Of a stretch of DNA of 64,000 bases, positions 53,264-63,809 are shown piece after piece (position 1 is the stretch's first letter; every line of letters begins with the position of its first letter). Where the stretch lies: contig NZ_LT629750.1 of the NCBI RefSeq assembly GCF_900105125.1, positions 6,041,001 to 6,105,000 on the forward strand, in the 5' to 3' direction. The stretch comes from Bradyrhizobium canariense. Its GTDB lineage: Bacteria; Pseudomonadota; Alphaproteobacteria; Rhizobiales; Xanthobacteraceae. The translations under genes were made by a program, and so were the position numbers. Below the pieces are notes generated by a model. That model worked only from the letters and a program-made list of their open reading frames with translations. It did not search any database and was not told the DNA's origin.

Positions 53264-54700
53264 ATGCGATTCCTGCCGGTGTTTCTCGATCTGCAAGCCG
53301 GACCCGTACTCGTCGTTGGAGCCGGCGATCTGGTGCGGGCGAAGTTACGCCTGCTGGCAGCGGCCGGCGCGCGCATCAGATGGTTTGCGACCGACGGCAA
53401 TCATGAGGTGAGCGGGTTGGATGCGGCCGATGCCGCGCGCATCGAGCACGCCGAAGGCGATCCTCTGACCGCCGATCTCCGCGGAGTGATCGCCGTCCTG
53501 TGCGCCGGTGCCGGCGATATCGGTCCTGCGATGTCGGTGCGGGCGAAGGCCGCCGGTCTGCCCGTCAATGTCATGGACGATCTCGTGCATTCGACTTTCA
53601 TTTTTCCCGCCATCGTCGATCGCGGTGACGTGGTCGTTGCGGTCGGAACCGGCGGTGCTTCGCCGGTCGTGGCGCGCCGCGTGCGCGAGCGCATCGAAGC
53701 GATGTTGCCGGCGCGGATCGGTGATCTCGCAAGCTTTATCGGCCGCCGGCGTAAATCGATGCACGGCCGCATTCCGGAGATGCAACTGCGGCGCCGCTTT
53801 TGGGAGCGCGTGGTCGATGGCCCGATCGGCGCGCTGGTTCTCGCCGGACGAAGCAATGAGGCCGAACAGGCGCTAGTATCTATTGCCGACCCCAGTGCTT
53901 TCGCCGGCGCGACCGCATCGGGCGAAGCCGAGGGCAGGGTGACGCTGGTTGGCGCGGGTCCGGGCGATCCGGATTTGCTGACGATCAAGGCGCTGCGCGC
54001 GCTGCAGGATGCCGATGTGGTGTTTTACGATGAACTGGTCTCGCCGGAAATTCTCGATCGCGCGCGGCGCGATGCGTCGCGTGTTCCCGTCGGCCGCCGG
54101 GTCGGAAAGCCCGGCATCGGCCAGGATGCGATCAACAAATTGCTGATCGCGGCGGCGAAGTCAGGCCAGCGCGTGGTGCGCCTCAAGGGCGGCGATGCTT
54201 TCGTGTTTGGCCGCGGCGGCGAGGAAGTCGAAGCACTGCGCGAGGCCGGCATCGCTTACTCGATCGTGCCGGGAATTACCGCGGGCCTTGGCGCTGCGGC
54301 GCAATTCGAAGTGCCACTGACCTTCCGCCACGAGGCGCTGCGCATCACCTTCCTCACTGCGCACAAGGCGAGCGACGCAGAAACCGTTGACTGGTCGACG
54401 CTGACCGACGAAAAGATGACGGTGGTCGTCTATATGGGAATGACCGCCGCAGTATCGGTTCGCGCCGGGCTTCTCGCCGCGGGCCGCTCGCCGCAAACGC
54501 CGGCCGGCGTGTTCGCGCGCGTAACGTGGCCCGATGCGCAGGCCGCGGTCGGAACGCTGAATGAACTGCCCGATCTTGTCGGGCGTATCGACGGCGGTCC
54601 CGCGATTCTCGTGATTGGCGACGTGGTCGCGCACTCCGCGCCATGGCGCCATCAGAACCTTAATCAGATGATCTCAAAACTACTGGAAGCTGCCGAATGA
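53264..54700 (+). CDS. cysG: siroheme synthase CysG
   Basis: Trifunctional enzyme, 478 residues, making siroheme from uroporphyrinogen III. The N-terminal precorrin-2 dehydrogenase/ferrochelatase part (about 1-210) has VLVVGAGDLVRAKLRLLAAAG; the C-terminal methyltransferase (about 222-465) has VTLVGAGPGDPDLLTIKA and VRLKGGDAFVFGRGGEE. Siroheme is the cofactor of CysI encoded two genes downstream. The stop overlaps the DUF2849 start (ATGA). Confidence 0.94.
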   Translation: MRFLPVFLDLQAGPVLVVGAGDLVRAKLRLLAAAGARIRWFATDGNHEVSGLDAADAARIEHAEGDPLTADLRGVIAVLCAGAGDIGPAMSVRAKAAGLPVNVMDDLVHSTFIFPAIVDRGDVVVAVGTGGASPVVARRVRERIEAMLPARIGDLASFIGRRRKSMHGRIPEMQLRRRFWERVVDGPIGALVLAGRSNEAEQALVSIADPSAFAGATASGEAEGRVTLVGAGPGDPDLLTIKALRALQDADVVFYDELVSPEILDRARRDASRVPVGRRVGKPGIGQDAINKLLIAAAKSGQRVVRLKGGDAFVFGRGGEEVEALREAGIAYSIVPGITAGLGAAAQFEVPLTFRHEALRITFLTAHKASDAETVDWSTLTDEKMTVVVYMGMTAAVSVRAGLLAAGRSPQTPAGVFARVTWPDAQAAVGTLNELPDLVGRIDGGPAILVIGDVVAHSAPWRHQNLNQMISKLLEAAE

Positions 54701-55014
54701 CCTCTCCCCTGGAACAGAAAAAAATCAAACTAACGGGTCCCTCGATGGTGACCGCCAACCGCGCCTGGGATGGCGCCGTGATCTATCGCACCGCCGAGCA
54801 CGGCTGGTCGCCGGATCTGGCGGATGCCGCTGTTGTTCGTACCTCCGACGAGGCGCGTGAGCTGCTTGCTGAATCCGTCGCCGATGACGTCGGCGCCATC
54901 GGCGCCTATATCGCGCCGGTTGAAATCAAGAGCACCGGCGCGATCAAGCCCGGTAACCTGCGTGAACACATCCGGTCTGAAGGCGTCACCATCGACCTTC
55001 CGGTTCCGGCATAA
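54697..55014 (+). CDS. DUF2849 protein of the sulfite-reductase operon
   Basis: A 105-residue soluble protein. It overlaps cysG by four bases and precedes cysI by 12. Its family is conserved in this exact position in alphaproteobacteria, so it probably serves sulfite reductase, perhaps in assembly or electron supply, but no activity is known. It has a conserved-looking YRTAEHGWSPDL segment (near residues 30-42) and no Cys. Confidence 0.88.
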   Translation: MTSPLEQKKIKLTGPSMVTANRAWDGAVIYRTAEHGWSPDLADAAVVRTSDEARELLAESVADDVGAIGAYIAPVEIKSTGAIKPGNLREHIRSEGVTIDLPVPA

Positions 55015-55026
55015 GGCCAGCTTGCC

Positions 55027-56682
55027 ATGTATGCATATGACGAACTCGACCGCACGCTGATCAACGAGCGTGTTTCAGAATTTCGCGACCAGGTGAGACG
55101 CCGGCTGTCCGGTGAGCTGACCGAGGACGAATTCAAGATGCTTCGGCTGCAGAACGGCGTCTATCTGCAACTGCATGCCTATATGTTCCGCGTGGCGATT
55201 CCCTACGGAACGCTGTCGTCGACGCAGTTGCGGCGGCTGGCGCATGTCGCGCGCCGCTACGACCGCGGCTATGGCCATTTCACCACGCGGCAGAACATCC
55301 AGTTCAACTGGATCAAGCTCGCCGAATTGCCGGACGCGCTGGCCGATCTCGCCGAGGTCGGCATTCACGCGATGCAGACGTCGGGCAATAACACGCGCAA
55401 CGTCACCTCCGACCAATGGGCCGGCGTGGCGCCCGGCGAAATTGAGGACCCCCGCATCTGGTCGGAGCTGTTGCGGCAATATACGACGCTGCATCCGGAA
55501 TTTTCCTTTTTGCCGCGCAAGTTCAAGTTTGCGATTACCGCATCCGAACACGATCGCGCGGCGATCAAGGTGCATGACATCGGCCTGCGCCTGCTCAAGA
55601 ACGCCGAAGGCGAGACCGGGTTCGAGGTGCTGGTCGGTGGCGGGCTTGGCCGCACGCCGTTCATCGGCAAGACCATCAAACCCTACGTGGCGGGCCGCGA
55701 CCTCCTGAGCTATGTCGAGGCGATCCTGCGCGTCTACAATCAGTACGGCCGCCGCGACAACATCTACAAGGCCCGCATCAAGATCCTGGTGCACGAGCTT
55801 GGCATCGAAAAATTCGCCAAGGAAGTCGAGGAGGAATGGCTGCAGATCCGCGACAGTGCGCTGACGCTGGATGAGGCCGTCGTCGAGGAAGTCCGTTCGC
55901 GCTTTAGCTATCCGATTTACGAAAACCTGCCGCATATGCCCGATGAGCTGAAGAAGGCGGCGCATGACCCGAAATTCGAGGCATGGCGGAAGAACTCGGT
56001 GTTTCCGCACAAGATGCCGGGCTATGCGATCGTGACGCTGTCGCTCAAACCGGTGGGCGGACCGCCCGGTGATGCCACGGCCGACCAGATGGATGCGATC
56101 GCCGACCTCGCCGAGAAATATTCCTTCGGTGAAATTCGCGTCGGTCACGAACAAAACCTCGCGCTGCCGCATGTCGCCAGGCGCGACTTGCCGGTGCTGT
56201 GGCGCGCGCTCGACAAGATCGGCGTCGCGACCCCGAACATCAATCTGGTCTCCGATATCATCGCCTGCCCGGGACTGGATTATTGCTCGCTGGCGAATGC
56301 GCGCTCGATTCCGATCGCGCAGGAGTTGACGCGGCGCTTCGCCAATCACGACACCGCCAACCTGATCGGGCGGCTGCACATCAACATCTCCGGCTGCATC
56401 AATGCCTGCGGCCATCACCACGTCGGCCATATCGGCATCCTCGGCGTCGAGAAGAACGGCGAGGAATTCTATCAGATCACGATCGGCGGTCGCGCCGACG
56501 AGCATGCCCAGGTCGGCACGTTGATCGGCCCCGCGGTGCGCTACGGCGAAGTCGCCGACGTGATCGAAGATATCGTTGAGGCCTATCTGGCGCTGCGTGC
56601 GCGGCCCGACGAGCTTTTCGTCGATACGGTCAAGCGCCTCGGCGTCGAACCTTTCAGGGAGCGCGTCTATGCCACTCGTTAA
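55027..56682 (+). CDS. cysI: sulfite reductase hemoprotein CysI (nitrite/sulfite reductase family)
   Basis: Siroheme and 4Fe-4S enzyme reducing sulfite to sulfide. The 551-residue product has two ferredoxin-like/SiR half repeats and the cluster ligands as ACPGLDYCSLA (C-x5-C) and SGCINACGHH (C-x3-C) near residues 415-465. The early RQNIQFNWIKL motif binds siroheme substituents. It lacks a flavoprotein partner, so electrons probably come from ferredoxin or the small neighbours. The DUF934 gene overlaps its end by 14 bases. Confidence 0.93.
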   Translation: MYAYDELDRTLINERVSEFRDQVRRRLSGELTEDEFKMLRLQNGVYLQLHAYMFRVAIPYGTLSSTQLRRLAHVARRYDRGYGHFTTRQNIQFNWIKLAELPDALADLAEVGIHAMQTSGNNTRNVTSDQWAGVAPGEIEDPRIWSELLRQYTTLHPEFSFLPRKFKFAITASEHDRAAIKVHDIGLRLLKNAEGETGFEVLVGGGLGRTPFIGKTIKPYVAGRDLLSYVEAILRVYNQYGRRDNIYKARIKILVHELGIEKFAKEVEEEWLQIRDSALTLDEAVVEEVRSRFSYPIYENLPHMPDELKKAAHDPKFEAWRKNSVFPHKMPGYAIVTLSLKPVGGPPGDATADQMDAIADLAEKYSFGEIRVGHEQNLALPHVARRDLPVLWRALDKIGVATPNINLVSDIIACPGLDYCSLANARSIPIAQELTRRFANHDTANLIGRLHINISGCINACGHHHVGHIGILGVEKNGEEFYQITIGGRADEHAQVGTLIGPAVRYGEVADVIEDIVEAYLALRARPDELFVDTVKRLGVEPFRERVYATR

Positions 56683-57184
56683 GAACGGAAAAATAGCCGA
56701 CGACATCTTTGTCCACGTGGCTGACGGTGCCGAGCTGCCGGGCGACGGTGCGATCCTGATTTCGGCGGCGCGGTTTCTCGAAGATCCGGAGACGTTGTTG
56801 CGCCGGGCCGGAAAAACCGGCGTGATCTGGCCGAATAATCGCGATATCGATGACCTCGTGCCTTGGCTCGACCGGCTCGGTACTGTTGCGCTGGTGTTTC
56901 CGACCTTCCGCGATGGCCGCGCCTACAGCCAGGCGCGGCTTCTGCGGGAACGCCACGGCTATCGCGGCGAGTTGCGCGCCACCGGCCAGGTGCTGCGTGA
57001 CCAGTTCGTGTTCATGCTCCGGGCCGGCTTCGATGCGTTCGAGGTGAAGAAGGAAAGCGACGCGGAAGCGTTCGCCGCCACCGCCAAGCGTTACTCGGTG
57101 TTCTACCAGCCAACCGGCGATGGCCGCGTCACGGCCCTCAATCGGCGGATGCAGTTGCGTCATTCGGAGAGCGCCAGCCAGTGA
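56669..57184 (+). CDS. DUF934 protein of the sulfite-reductase operon
   Basis: A 171-residue protein with the family segments FPTFRDGRAYSQARLLRER and TGQVLRDQFVFMLRAGFDAFE. DUF934 is found next to cysI/cysH in many proteobacteria and is thought to assist sulfite reductase. It begins inside the cysI end and overlaps cysH by four bases. Confidence 0.88.
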   Translation: MPLVKNGKIADDIFVHVADGAELPGDGAILISAARFLEDPETLLRRAGKTGVIWPNNRDIDDLVPWLDRLGTVALVFPTFRDGRAYSQARLLRERHGYRGELRATGQVLRDQFVFMLRAGFDAFEVKKESDAEAFAATAKRYSVFYQPTGDGRVTALNRRMQLRHSESASQ

Positions 57185-57921
57185 GCACACTTGCCGATCC
57201 GCTGTCGCCGAAACAGACGGCACGTTCGTCGGATTTGCCGCCGGCCGAACAGTTCGACCACGCGCTTCGTGACGCCTCGCCGGCAGAAGTGATCGCCGCG
57301 GCCCTGCAGGCGGTCGGCCGTGAGCGTCTTGCGCTGGTCTCTTCGTTCGGCACCGAGTCGGCCGCGCTGCTCAAGGTGATGGCCGACGTCGATCCGGCGA
57401 TCCCCGTGATCTTTCTCGATACCGGACAGTTGTTCGAGGAGACGCTGGCCTATCGCGATACGTTGACCGCGCGGCTAGGCCTGCGTGACGTCCGCTCGAT
57501 CAAGCCGCTCGAGGAGACGTTGTCGCGTGAGGATGCGAACCGCGAATTGTGGTTCTCCGATCCCGATGCCTGCTGCCGTATCCGCAAGGTCGAGCCGCTG
57601 GCGCGGGCCTTGGCGCCGTTCGGCGCATGGATCAACGGCCGCAAGCGCTTTCAGGGCGGCGTCCGCGCCGCGATCCCGGTGGTCGAAGACGACGGTTCCA
57701 GGCTGAAATTCAACCCGTTCGCAAACGTCTCGCGCGAGGAGATCGCGGCGATCTATGCGCTTGCCGGATTGCCGCCGCACCCGCTCGCGGCCCTGGGTTA
57801 TTTGTCGGTCGGTTGCGTGCCTTGCACCAGCCGTGCCGCTCCGGATGAAGATGCGCGCGCAGGTCGCTGGCGCGGCCGCGCCAAGACGGAATGCGGCATC
57901 CACGTCGCCAAGGTTTCCTAG
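57181..57921 (+). CDS. cysH: adenylyl-sulfate reductase CysH
   Basis: Reduces activated sulfate to sulfite with thioredoxin. The 246-residue product starts at GTG 57181. It has the nucleotide-binding SSFGTESA, the 4Fe-4S ligands C131, C132, C212 and C215 (CC and CxxC), and the catalytic C238 in ECGIH. The four cluster cysteines indicate use of APS (or both APS and PAPS) rather than PAPS alone. Confidence 0.94.
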   Translation: MSTLADPLSPKQTARSSDLPPAEQFDHALRDASPAEVIAAALQAVGRERLALVSSFGTESAALLKVMADVDPAIPVIFLDTGQLFEETLAYRDTLTARLGLRDVRSIKPLEETLSREDANRELWFSDPDACCRIRKVEPLARALAPFGAWINGRKRFQGGVRAAIPVVEDDGSRLKFNPFANVSREEIAAIYALAGLPPHPLAALGYLSVGCVPCTSRAAPDEDARAGRWRGRAKTECGIHVAKVS

Positions 57922-58076
57922 AACGGGATTTTCTGGAAACAAAGACTTCTTGGAACAATGTCACTGCTGCACCACAAACAACGGAATGCGGTTTCGTTGA
58001 CTTAAAGCCGCTTCGCCACGAGTTTCACCGAGTGTGCTCGATGACAAGGCTGTCATCAGGCCGAACGGAGACCAAG

Positions 58077-59066
58077 ATGGTGCGTCGTATTCTGTTTGCT
58101 GTCGCGGGATTGCTGTGGGCTGGTTCAGCATTCGCCGCAGATGTAACGCTGCTCAACGTTTCCTATGATCCGACCCGCGAACTCTATGTTGATTTCAACA
58201 AGGCGTTTGCGGCGGCCTATCAAAAGGACACCGGCAAGAGCGTCGAGATCAAGCAGTCACACGGCGGCTCCGGCTCGCAGGCGCGCGCAGTGATCGACGG
58301 TTTGCAGGCCGACGTGGTGACGCTGGCGCTCGCCTACGATATCGACGCCATTGCGGCCAAGGGCTTGATTTCAACCGATTGGCAGAAGCGTCTGCCGCAG
58401 AACGCTTCGCCCTACACCTCGACCATCGTGTTCCTGGTGCGCAAGGGCAATCCCAAAGGCATCAAGGATTGGGACGACCTGGTCAAACCCGGCGTCAGCG
58501 TCATTACGCCAAATCCGAAAACCTCCGGCGGCGCGCGCTGGAATTATCTGGCCGCCTGGGGTTACGCCTTGAAAAAATTCGGCTCGGCCGACAAGGCGAA
58601 GCAATTTGTGGGCGACATCTATAAGAACGTGCCGGTGCTGGACACCGGCGCACGCGGCTCGACCGTCACTTTCGTGGAGCGCGGCGTCGGTGACGTGCTG
58701 CTGGCGTGGGAGAACGAGGCGTTCCTCGCGCAGCGTGAATTCGGCAAGGACAAGTTCGAGATCGTCTCGCCGCCGCTGTCCATCCTCGCCGAGCCTCCGG
58801 TCGCAGTTGTCGATACGGTTGCCGACAAGAAGGGCACCCGCGCGGTCGCCGAGGCCTACCTGAAATACTGGTACAGCAAGGAAGGCCAGGAAATTGCCGC
58901 GCGGAACTCCTACCGGCCGCGTGATCCCGAAATTGCCAAGAAATACGAGACATCATTCGCCAAGGTGGAGTTGTTTACGATCGACGACGTGTTCGGCGGC
59001 TGGGCCAAGGCGCAGCAGGAACATTTCAGCGAAGGCGGCATCTTCGACCAGATCTACAAAAATTGA
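58077..59066 (+). CDS. sbp: sulfate ABC transporter substrate-binding protein
   Basis: Periplasmic sulfate receptor, 329 residues, with a signal peptide ending SAFAAD and the family motifs [38 protein letters not shown] and [23 protein letters not shown] stands nine bases before the ATG at 58077. It follows cysH by 155 bases that contain no gene and no clear terminator, and precedes cysT by 28. Confidence 0.94.
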   Translation: MVRRILFAVAGLLWAGSAFAADVTLLNVSYDPTRELYVDFNKAFAAAYQKDTGKSVEIKQSHGGSGSQARAVIDGLQADVVTLALAYDIDAIAAKGLISTDWQKRLPQNASPYTSTIVFLVRKGNPKGIKDWDDLVKPGVSVITPNPKTSGGARWNYLAAWGYALKKFGSADKAKQFVGDIYKNVPVLDTGARGSTVTFVERGVGDVLLAWENEAFLAQREFGKDKFEIVSPPLSILAEPPVAVVDTVADKKGTRAVAEAYLKYWYSKEGQEIAARNSYRPRDPEIAKKYETSFAKVELFTIDDVFGGWAKAQQEHFSEGGIFDQIYKN

Positions 59067-59094
59067 TCCGTAAGTCGCGAGAGCAGGGGACTTC

Positions 59095-59931
59095 GTGAGC
59101 ATAGCGGCAGGACGGCGCAGCACGTTGCCAGGGTTTGGTCTCACCATGGGGCTGACGCTGACATGGCTCTCCGTCATCATCCTGATCCCGCTCGCGGGTC
59201 TCTTTCTCAAGACGCTTGAGCTGAGCTTCGATCAATTCTGGGGCATTGTCACCAGCCGCCGTACGCTCAATGCACTGAAGATTTCGTTCGGGCTTTCTTT
59301 TGCCGCCGCGATCGTCAATCTGGTAATGGGAACGGTAATCGTCTGGGCGCTGGTGCGATACCGCTTTCCGGGCCGGCGTCTGTTCGACGCCATTGTCGAT
59401 ATTCCGTTTGCGTTGCCGACCGCGGTCGCGGGTGTCGCACTGAGTACGTTGTTCGCGCAAAAGGGCTGGCTCGGCGCGCCCCTTGCCGAGCTTGGCATCA
59501 AGGTCGCGTTCACGCCGATCGGCATTTTCATCGCGATGATCTTCATCGGCATTCCCTTCGTGGTGCGGACGGTGCAGCCGGTGCTGATCGACCTTGATCC
59601 CGAGATCGAGGAAGCCGCCGCCAGTCTTGGCGCCAATCGGTGGCACACGGTGTTCAGGGTGATTCTGCCGAGTCTGATCCCGGCGCTGCTCACGGGGTTC
59701 GCGCTGGCGTTCGCGCGCGCCGTCGGCGAATACGGTTCGGTCATTTTCATTGCCGGCAATCTGCCGAACGTGTCAGAAATCGCGCCGCTGCTGATCGTGA
59801 TCCGGCTCTCGGAATTTCGCTCCGCGGATGCAGCCGCCATCGCCGTCGTCATGCTGGGGGCGTCATTCCTGATCATCTTCGCAATCAATCGGTTGCAGCG
59901 CTGGGCGCAAACCCGAATTCCCGCGCATTAG
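59095..59931 (+). CDS. cysT: sulfate ABC transporter permease CysT (CysU)
   Basis: Inner-membrane permease, 278 residues, six helices, EAA loop EEAAASLGANRWHTVFRVILP near residues 172-192. The start is GTG 59095 and the stop is 59929-59931. It pairs with CysW to form the translocation pore. Confidence 0.93.
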   Translation: MSIAAGRRSTLPGFGLTMGLTLTWLSVIILIPLAGLFLKTLELSFDQFWGIVTSRRTLNALKISFGLSFAAAIVNLVMGTVIVWALVRYRFPGRRLFDAIVDIPFALPTAVAGVALSTLFAQKGWLGAPLAELGIKVAFTPIGIFIAMIFIGIPFVVRTVQPVLIDLDPEIEEAAASLGANRWHTVFRVILPSLIPALLTGFALAFARAVGEYGSVIFIAGNLPNVSEIAPLLIVIRLSEFRSADAAAIAVVMLGASFLIIFAINRLQRWAQTRIPAH

Positions 59932-59978
59932 AGCTTGATCGATGAATTCGGAGCAGGCGCGGCAAGGAATTCGGTTCA

Positions 59979-59999
59979 CCTCTCCCTTAGGGGGAGGGG
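59979..59999 (+). repeat. short GC palindrome between cysT and cysW
   Basis: CCTCTCCCTTAGGGGGAGGGG forms a small hairpin of a type scattered between genes in these genomes and related in composition to the repeats around the DUF559 cassette. Confidence 0.5.
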
Positions 60000-60027
60000 G
60001 CGCACTTGCGCCTTTGGGACGCTTGCG

Positions 60028-60903
60028 ATGCTTGTGAACGCGCAACAAACCTCGTTCAGCCCACCGCGCGGCGATCTGCGCACCGAGCCGGGACCGATCC
60101 GCCTGGTCATCATCGCGATCGCGGTGGTCTTCCTCACCATCTTTGTCGTGCTGCCTTTGGTTGTCGTGTTTGCCCAGGCCTTTTCAAAAGGCATCGGTGC
60201 CTATGCTGCCGCACTGTCCGATCCGGAAGCGTTGTCGGCGATCCGGTTGACGCTGCTGGTGGCTGCGATTTCCGTCGGCTCCAACCTGGTGTTCGGCGTG
60301 ATCGCGGCCTGGGCCATCGCCAAGTTCGACTTTTCCGGAAAGACCTTCCTGATCACGCTGATCGATCTGCCGTTTTCGGTGAGCCCGGTGATCTCGGGTC
60401 TTGTGTTCGTGCTGCTGTTCGGCGCGCAGGGTTATTGGGGGCCGTGGCTGCAGGCTCATGACATCCATGTGCTGTTCGCGGTGCCCGGCATCGCGCTCGC
60501 CACGATTTTCGTGACGTTTCCGTTCGTGGCGCGGGCGCTGATTCCGTTGATGCAGGAGCAGGGGACGCAGGAGGAGGAAGCCGCGACTTCGCTCGGTGCA
60601 TCGGGCCTGCAAACCTTCTTCCGCGTCACTTTGCCCAATATCAAATGGGGCCTGCTCTATGGCGTGCTGCTGTGTAATGCGCGCGCGATGGGTGAATTCG
60701 GCGCGGTGTCGGTTGTCTCCGGCCACATCCGCGGCGAGACCAACACCATGCCGCTCCTGGTCGAGATTCTCTACAACGAGTACCAGTTCGTATCATCGTT
60801 CGCGATCGCCTCCCTGCTGGCCATGCTGGCGCTGATCACGCTGGTGGCGAAGACCGTTCTTGAGCGGCGTCTGGATGAAGGGCAGTTGCTGCGTGACGAT
60901 TGA
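60028..60903 (+). CDS. cysW: sulfate ABC transporter permease CysW
   Basis: Second permease, 291 residues, with EAA loop [22 protein letters not shown] and [21 protein letters not shown] place the start at ATG 60028, shortly before the first membrane helix; an open frame from 59935 runs through the palindrome and is unlikely to be translated. The cysA start lies inside its end. Confidence 0.92.
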   Translation: MLVNAQQTSFSPPRGDLRTEPGPIRLVIIAIAVVFLTIFVVLPLVVVFAQAFSKGIGAYAAALSDPEALSAIRLTLLVAAISVGSNLVFGVIAAWAIAKFDFSGKTFLITLIDLPFSVSPVISGLVFVLLFGAQGYWGPWLQAHDIHVLFAVPGIALATIFVTFPFVARALIPLMQEQGTQEEEAATSLGASGLQTFFRVTLPNIKWGLLYGVLLCNARAMGEFGAVSVVSGHIRGETNTMPLLVEILYNEYQFVSSFAIASLLAMLALITLVAKTVLERRLDEGQLLRDD

Positions 60904-61942
60904 ACTCAAGAATATCGTGAAGAAATTCGGCGCGTTTGCCGCGCTCGACAATGTCGACCTCAAAGTCGCCAACGGCGAATTGCTGGCGCTGCTGGGGCCG
61001 TCAGGCTCCGGCAAAACCACGTTGCTGCGGATCATCGCAGGCCTCGACTGGCCTGATGCCGGTGAGGTTTCGTTCGACGGCCAGGATGCGCTCAGCCGCG
61101 GTGCCGGCGAGCGCCATGTCGGCTTCGTGTTCCAGCATTACGCGCTGTTTCGCCACATGACGGTGTTCGAAAATGTCGCGTTCGGCCTGCGGGTGCAGCC
61201 GCGCGCCGTTCGCAAGGATGAGGCGAGCATTCGCGCGCGCGTGAAGGAGTTGCTGGATCTGGTGCAACTCGACTGGCTGTCCGATCGCTACCCGAACCAG
61301 CTCTCCGGCGGCCAGCGCCAGCGTATCGCGCTGGCTCGCGCGCTTGCGATCGAGCCGCGTATCCTGCTGCTCGATGAGCCCTTCGGCGCTCTGGACGCCA
61401 AGGTGCGCAAGGAACTGCGGCAGTGGCTGCGTTCGCTGCATTCCGAAATCAACGTCACCTCGATCTTCGTCACCCACGACCAGGAAGAAGCGCTCGAAGT
61501 CGCCAACCGCGTGGTGGTGATGGACAAGGGCCGCATCGAACAGATCGGCACGCCGAGCGAGGTCTATGATGATCCGGCGACGGCATTCGTGCATGGCTTC
61601 ATCGGTGAATCGATCGTGCTGCCGGTGCAGGTCAGTCGGGGTTGCGTGCGGCTGGGCGATCGGGCGTTGAACATCGCTGCGGACGGCGTTGCTTGCGGGG
61701 CCTCGAAACTGTTTATCCGCCGCCATGACATGCAGGTCGGTCCGGCCGGCAGCGGCTCGCTTGAGGGCGCGGTTCGCCATGTCCGGACGTTCGGTCCGAT
61801 CCAGCGGGCTGAAGTCGCGCTATGCGGCGGCGAGGGCAAAACCGTCATCGAGATCGATGCGCCCCGGGACCGGCAGCTTCAACCCGGTGATCTCGTTGGG
61901 TTGCAACCGCGGCGTTACCGGATTTTCGCCGCGCAAGATTAG
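60893..61942 (+). CDS. cysA: sulfate ABC transporter ATPase CysA
   Basis: ABC ATPase energising sulfate import, 349 residues. Walker [10 protein letters not shown] (near residues 35-43), Q-loop [13 protein letters not shown], signature [15 protein letters not shown], Walker [13 protein letters not shown], and a C-terminal TOBE-like regulatory domain (about 240-345). GTG 60893 overlaps the end of cysW; ATG 60875 is an alternative. It ends the sulfate operon. Confidence 0.93.
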   Translation: MTIELKNIVKKFGAFAALDNVDLKVANGELLALLGPSGSGKTTLLRIIAGLDWPDAGEVSFDGQDALSRGAGERHVGFVFQHYALFRHMTVFENVAFGLRVQPRAVRKDEASIRARVKELLDLVQLDWLSDRYPNQLSGGQRQRIALARALAIEPRILLLDEPFGALDAKVRKELRQWLRSLHSEINVTSIFVTHDQEEALEVANRVVVMDKGRIEQIGTPSEVYDDPATAFVHGFIGESIVLPVQVSRGCVRLGDRALNIAADGVACGASKLFIRRHDMQVGPAGSGSLEGAVRHVRTFGPIQRAEVALCGGEGKTVIEIDAPRDRQLQPGDLVGLQPRRYRIFAAQD

Positions 61943-62028
61943 CCCGAAACGGCCCGATCGGCGTTCTCGCGTTCACCATTCAGCCACGGTTGGTATGCAA
62001 CAACGGCCCCTCAATTTGGGGCTGATTC

Positions 62029-62532
62029 ATGCGCGCGGCGGCGGCGATTCTCGTAACATTATTGCTGGGCGGCTGCGCAGCTGAAAACACCACCACCGAA
62101 CAGCCAGCCATGTATGTCAACATGGCCGATCCGGGCGCGAGGCTTGATGTGCAGGTTGCAGCTTCGATGATTTCGCAATATCGACAGAATAATGGCTTAG
62201 GCAGCGTGGTGATCGACCCCGAACTCACAAGGCTTGCGGAATCGCAGTCACAGGCGATGGCGAACAAAAACAAGCTTGACCACGATGTCCGGGCGCCGTT
62301 ACCCAAGCGCCTGAGCGAGGCCGGATATCCGGCGACGCTAGCGGTCGAAAATGTGTCAGCCGGCTATCATACCATGGCCGAAGCCTTCTCGGGCTGGCGT
62401 GACTCACCGCCGCACCGGGAAAATATGCTCAAAAACGGTGTAACAAAAATGGGCATTGCGGCGACTTATGCTCCGAATACCAAATACAAGGTGTTCTGGA
62501 CGCTCATTCTTGCATCAACCGAGGCGCGATGA
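62029..62532 (+). CDS. CAP-domain (SCP-like) lipoprotein
   Basis: A 167-residue secreted protein with a lipobox at LLLGGC (Cys near residue 16) and a CAP domain: LTRLAESQSQAMANKNKLDHD, then AVENVSAGYHTMAEAFSGWRDSPPHRENML, the CAP signature region near residues 105-135. Bacterial CAP proteins are extracellular and of unclear function. Upstream gap 61943-62028 and downstream gap 62533-62624 hold nothing else. Confidence 0.87.
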   Translation: MRAAAAILVTLLLGGCAAENTTTEQPAMYVNMADPGARLDVQVAASMISQYRQNNGLGSVVIDPELTRLAESQSQAMANKNKLDHDVRAPLPKRLSEAGYPATLAVENVSAGYHTMAEAFSGWRDSPPHRENMLKNGVTKMGIAATYAPNTKYKVFWTLILASTEAR

Positions 62533-62624
62533 CTTCGGCGTGATCCCAATGGGGCTCGTCGTGGATTGACGGCATCAAGAACAGGAGCCACGGTGCGTGG
62601 TCCTTTGATATTTGATCGGAAGTA

Positions 62625-63809
62625 ATGACGGATATTTCGGACCCAGCTCCGGCCGCGACACCCGCCAAGGCGCGGCGCGTGCTTGTCCTGCAAGGCGGTG
62701 GTGCGCTCGGTTCCTATCAGGCCGGCGCCTATCAGGCGCTGTGTCATCACGATTTCGAGCCTGATTGGATTGCCGGCATCTCGATCGGCGCCATCAACGC
62801 CGCGATCATCGCCGGCAACCCGCCGGAAAAGCGCGTGCCGCGGTTGAAGGAATTCTGGCAACTGGTGTCGTCGCCAGTGCCGTGGAATCCGATCATAAAA
62901 ACCGATCGCGGGCGCACCGTTTTCAACGAGACCAGCGCCGCCTTGATTGCGACCTTCGGCGTCCCCGGCTTCTTTACCCCGCGAGTTCCGCCGGCGCCGC
63001 TTTGGCCGCCGGGCAGCTCGCAATCCCTGAGCTATTACGATACGTCACCGCTTCGCAAAACGCTGGAGCATCTGGTCGATTTTGACCGGATCAACGATCT
63101 CAAGACCCGGCTCAGTGTCGGCGCGGTGAGTGTGACGACCGGTAACTTCAGATATTTCGACAATATCGAGTTCAAAAAGCTCGGCAAGAAAATCGGCCCG
63201 GAGCACATCATGGCGTCCGGCGCGCTGCCGCCGGGATTTCCTTCCATCGAAATCGAAGGCGAGCATTATTGGGACGGCGGCATCGCTTCCAACACACCGC
63301 TCGACTACGTGCTCGATGAAGAAACCAGACAGGACCTGCTGATCTTCCAAGTCGACCTGTTCAGCGCGCGCGGGCCATTGCCGGTCTCGTTGCTGGAGGC
63401 GGCGGAGCGTGAGAAGGATATCCGTTTTTCCAGCCGTACGCGGATGAATACCGACAAGAACAAGCAGGTTCACAACGCCCGCAAGGCGGTACGCGAGCTG
63501 ATCGGCAAATTGCCCGAGGATCTGAAGAATGATCCATCGGTGGCGATCCTGCGTGAGGCCGCCAAGGAAAACACCGTCACCGTGGTGCACCTGATCTACC
63601 GCAGCAAAAATTATGAATCATCCTCCAAGGATTATGATTTTTCCCATGTTGGCATGGTCGAGCACTGGGACGCGGGCGTCCGTGACGTTCATTTGTCAAT
63701 GCGTCATGAAGAATGGCTAGAACGGCCTCAAGCCGGTGAAACCATGGTGACTTACGATCTGACGGGGGATGGTACCAACCCCCCTGATGGCAAACAGGAG
63801 CGACGATAA
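62625..63809 (+). CDS. patatin-like phospholipase (DUF3734 C-terminus)
   Basis: A 394-residue acyl hydrolase. The oxyanion stretch LQGGGALGSYQAGAYQAL (near residues 22-39), the nucleophile elbow GISIG (Ser near residue 51) and the DGG with catalytic Asp (near residue 210) are intact; the last 100 residues match the DUF3734 extension of these proteins. Its stop overlaps the start of the dehydrogenase gene (TAATG). Patatin-like proteins next to 3-hydroxybutyrate dehydrogenase suggest storage-polymer or lipid turnover. Confidence 0.9.
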   Translation: MTDISDPAPAATPAKARRVLVLQGGGALGSYQAGAYQALCHHDFEPDWIAGISIGAINAAIIAGNPPEKRVPRLKEFWQLVSSPVPWNPIIKTDRGRTVFNETSAALIATFGVPGFFTPRVPPAPLWPPGSSQSLSYYDTSPLRKTLEHLVDFDRINDLKTRLSVGAVSVTTGNFRYFDNIEFKKLGKKIGPEHIMASGALPPGFPSIEIEGEHYWDGGIASNTPLDYVLDEETRQDLLIFQVDLFSARGPLPVSLLEAAEREKDIRFSSRTRMNTDKNKQVHNARKAVRELIGKLPEDLKNDPSVAILREAAKENTVTVVHLIYRSKNYESSSKDYDFSHVGMVEHWDAGVRDVHLSMRHEEWLERPQAGETMVTYDLTGDGTNPPDGKQERR

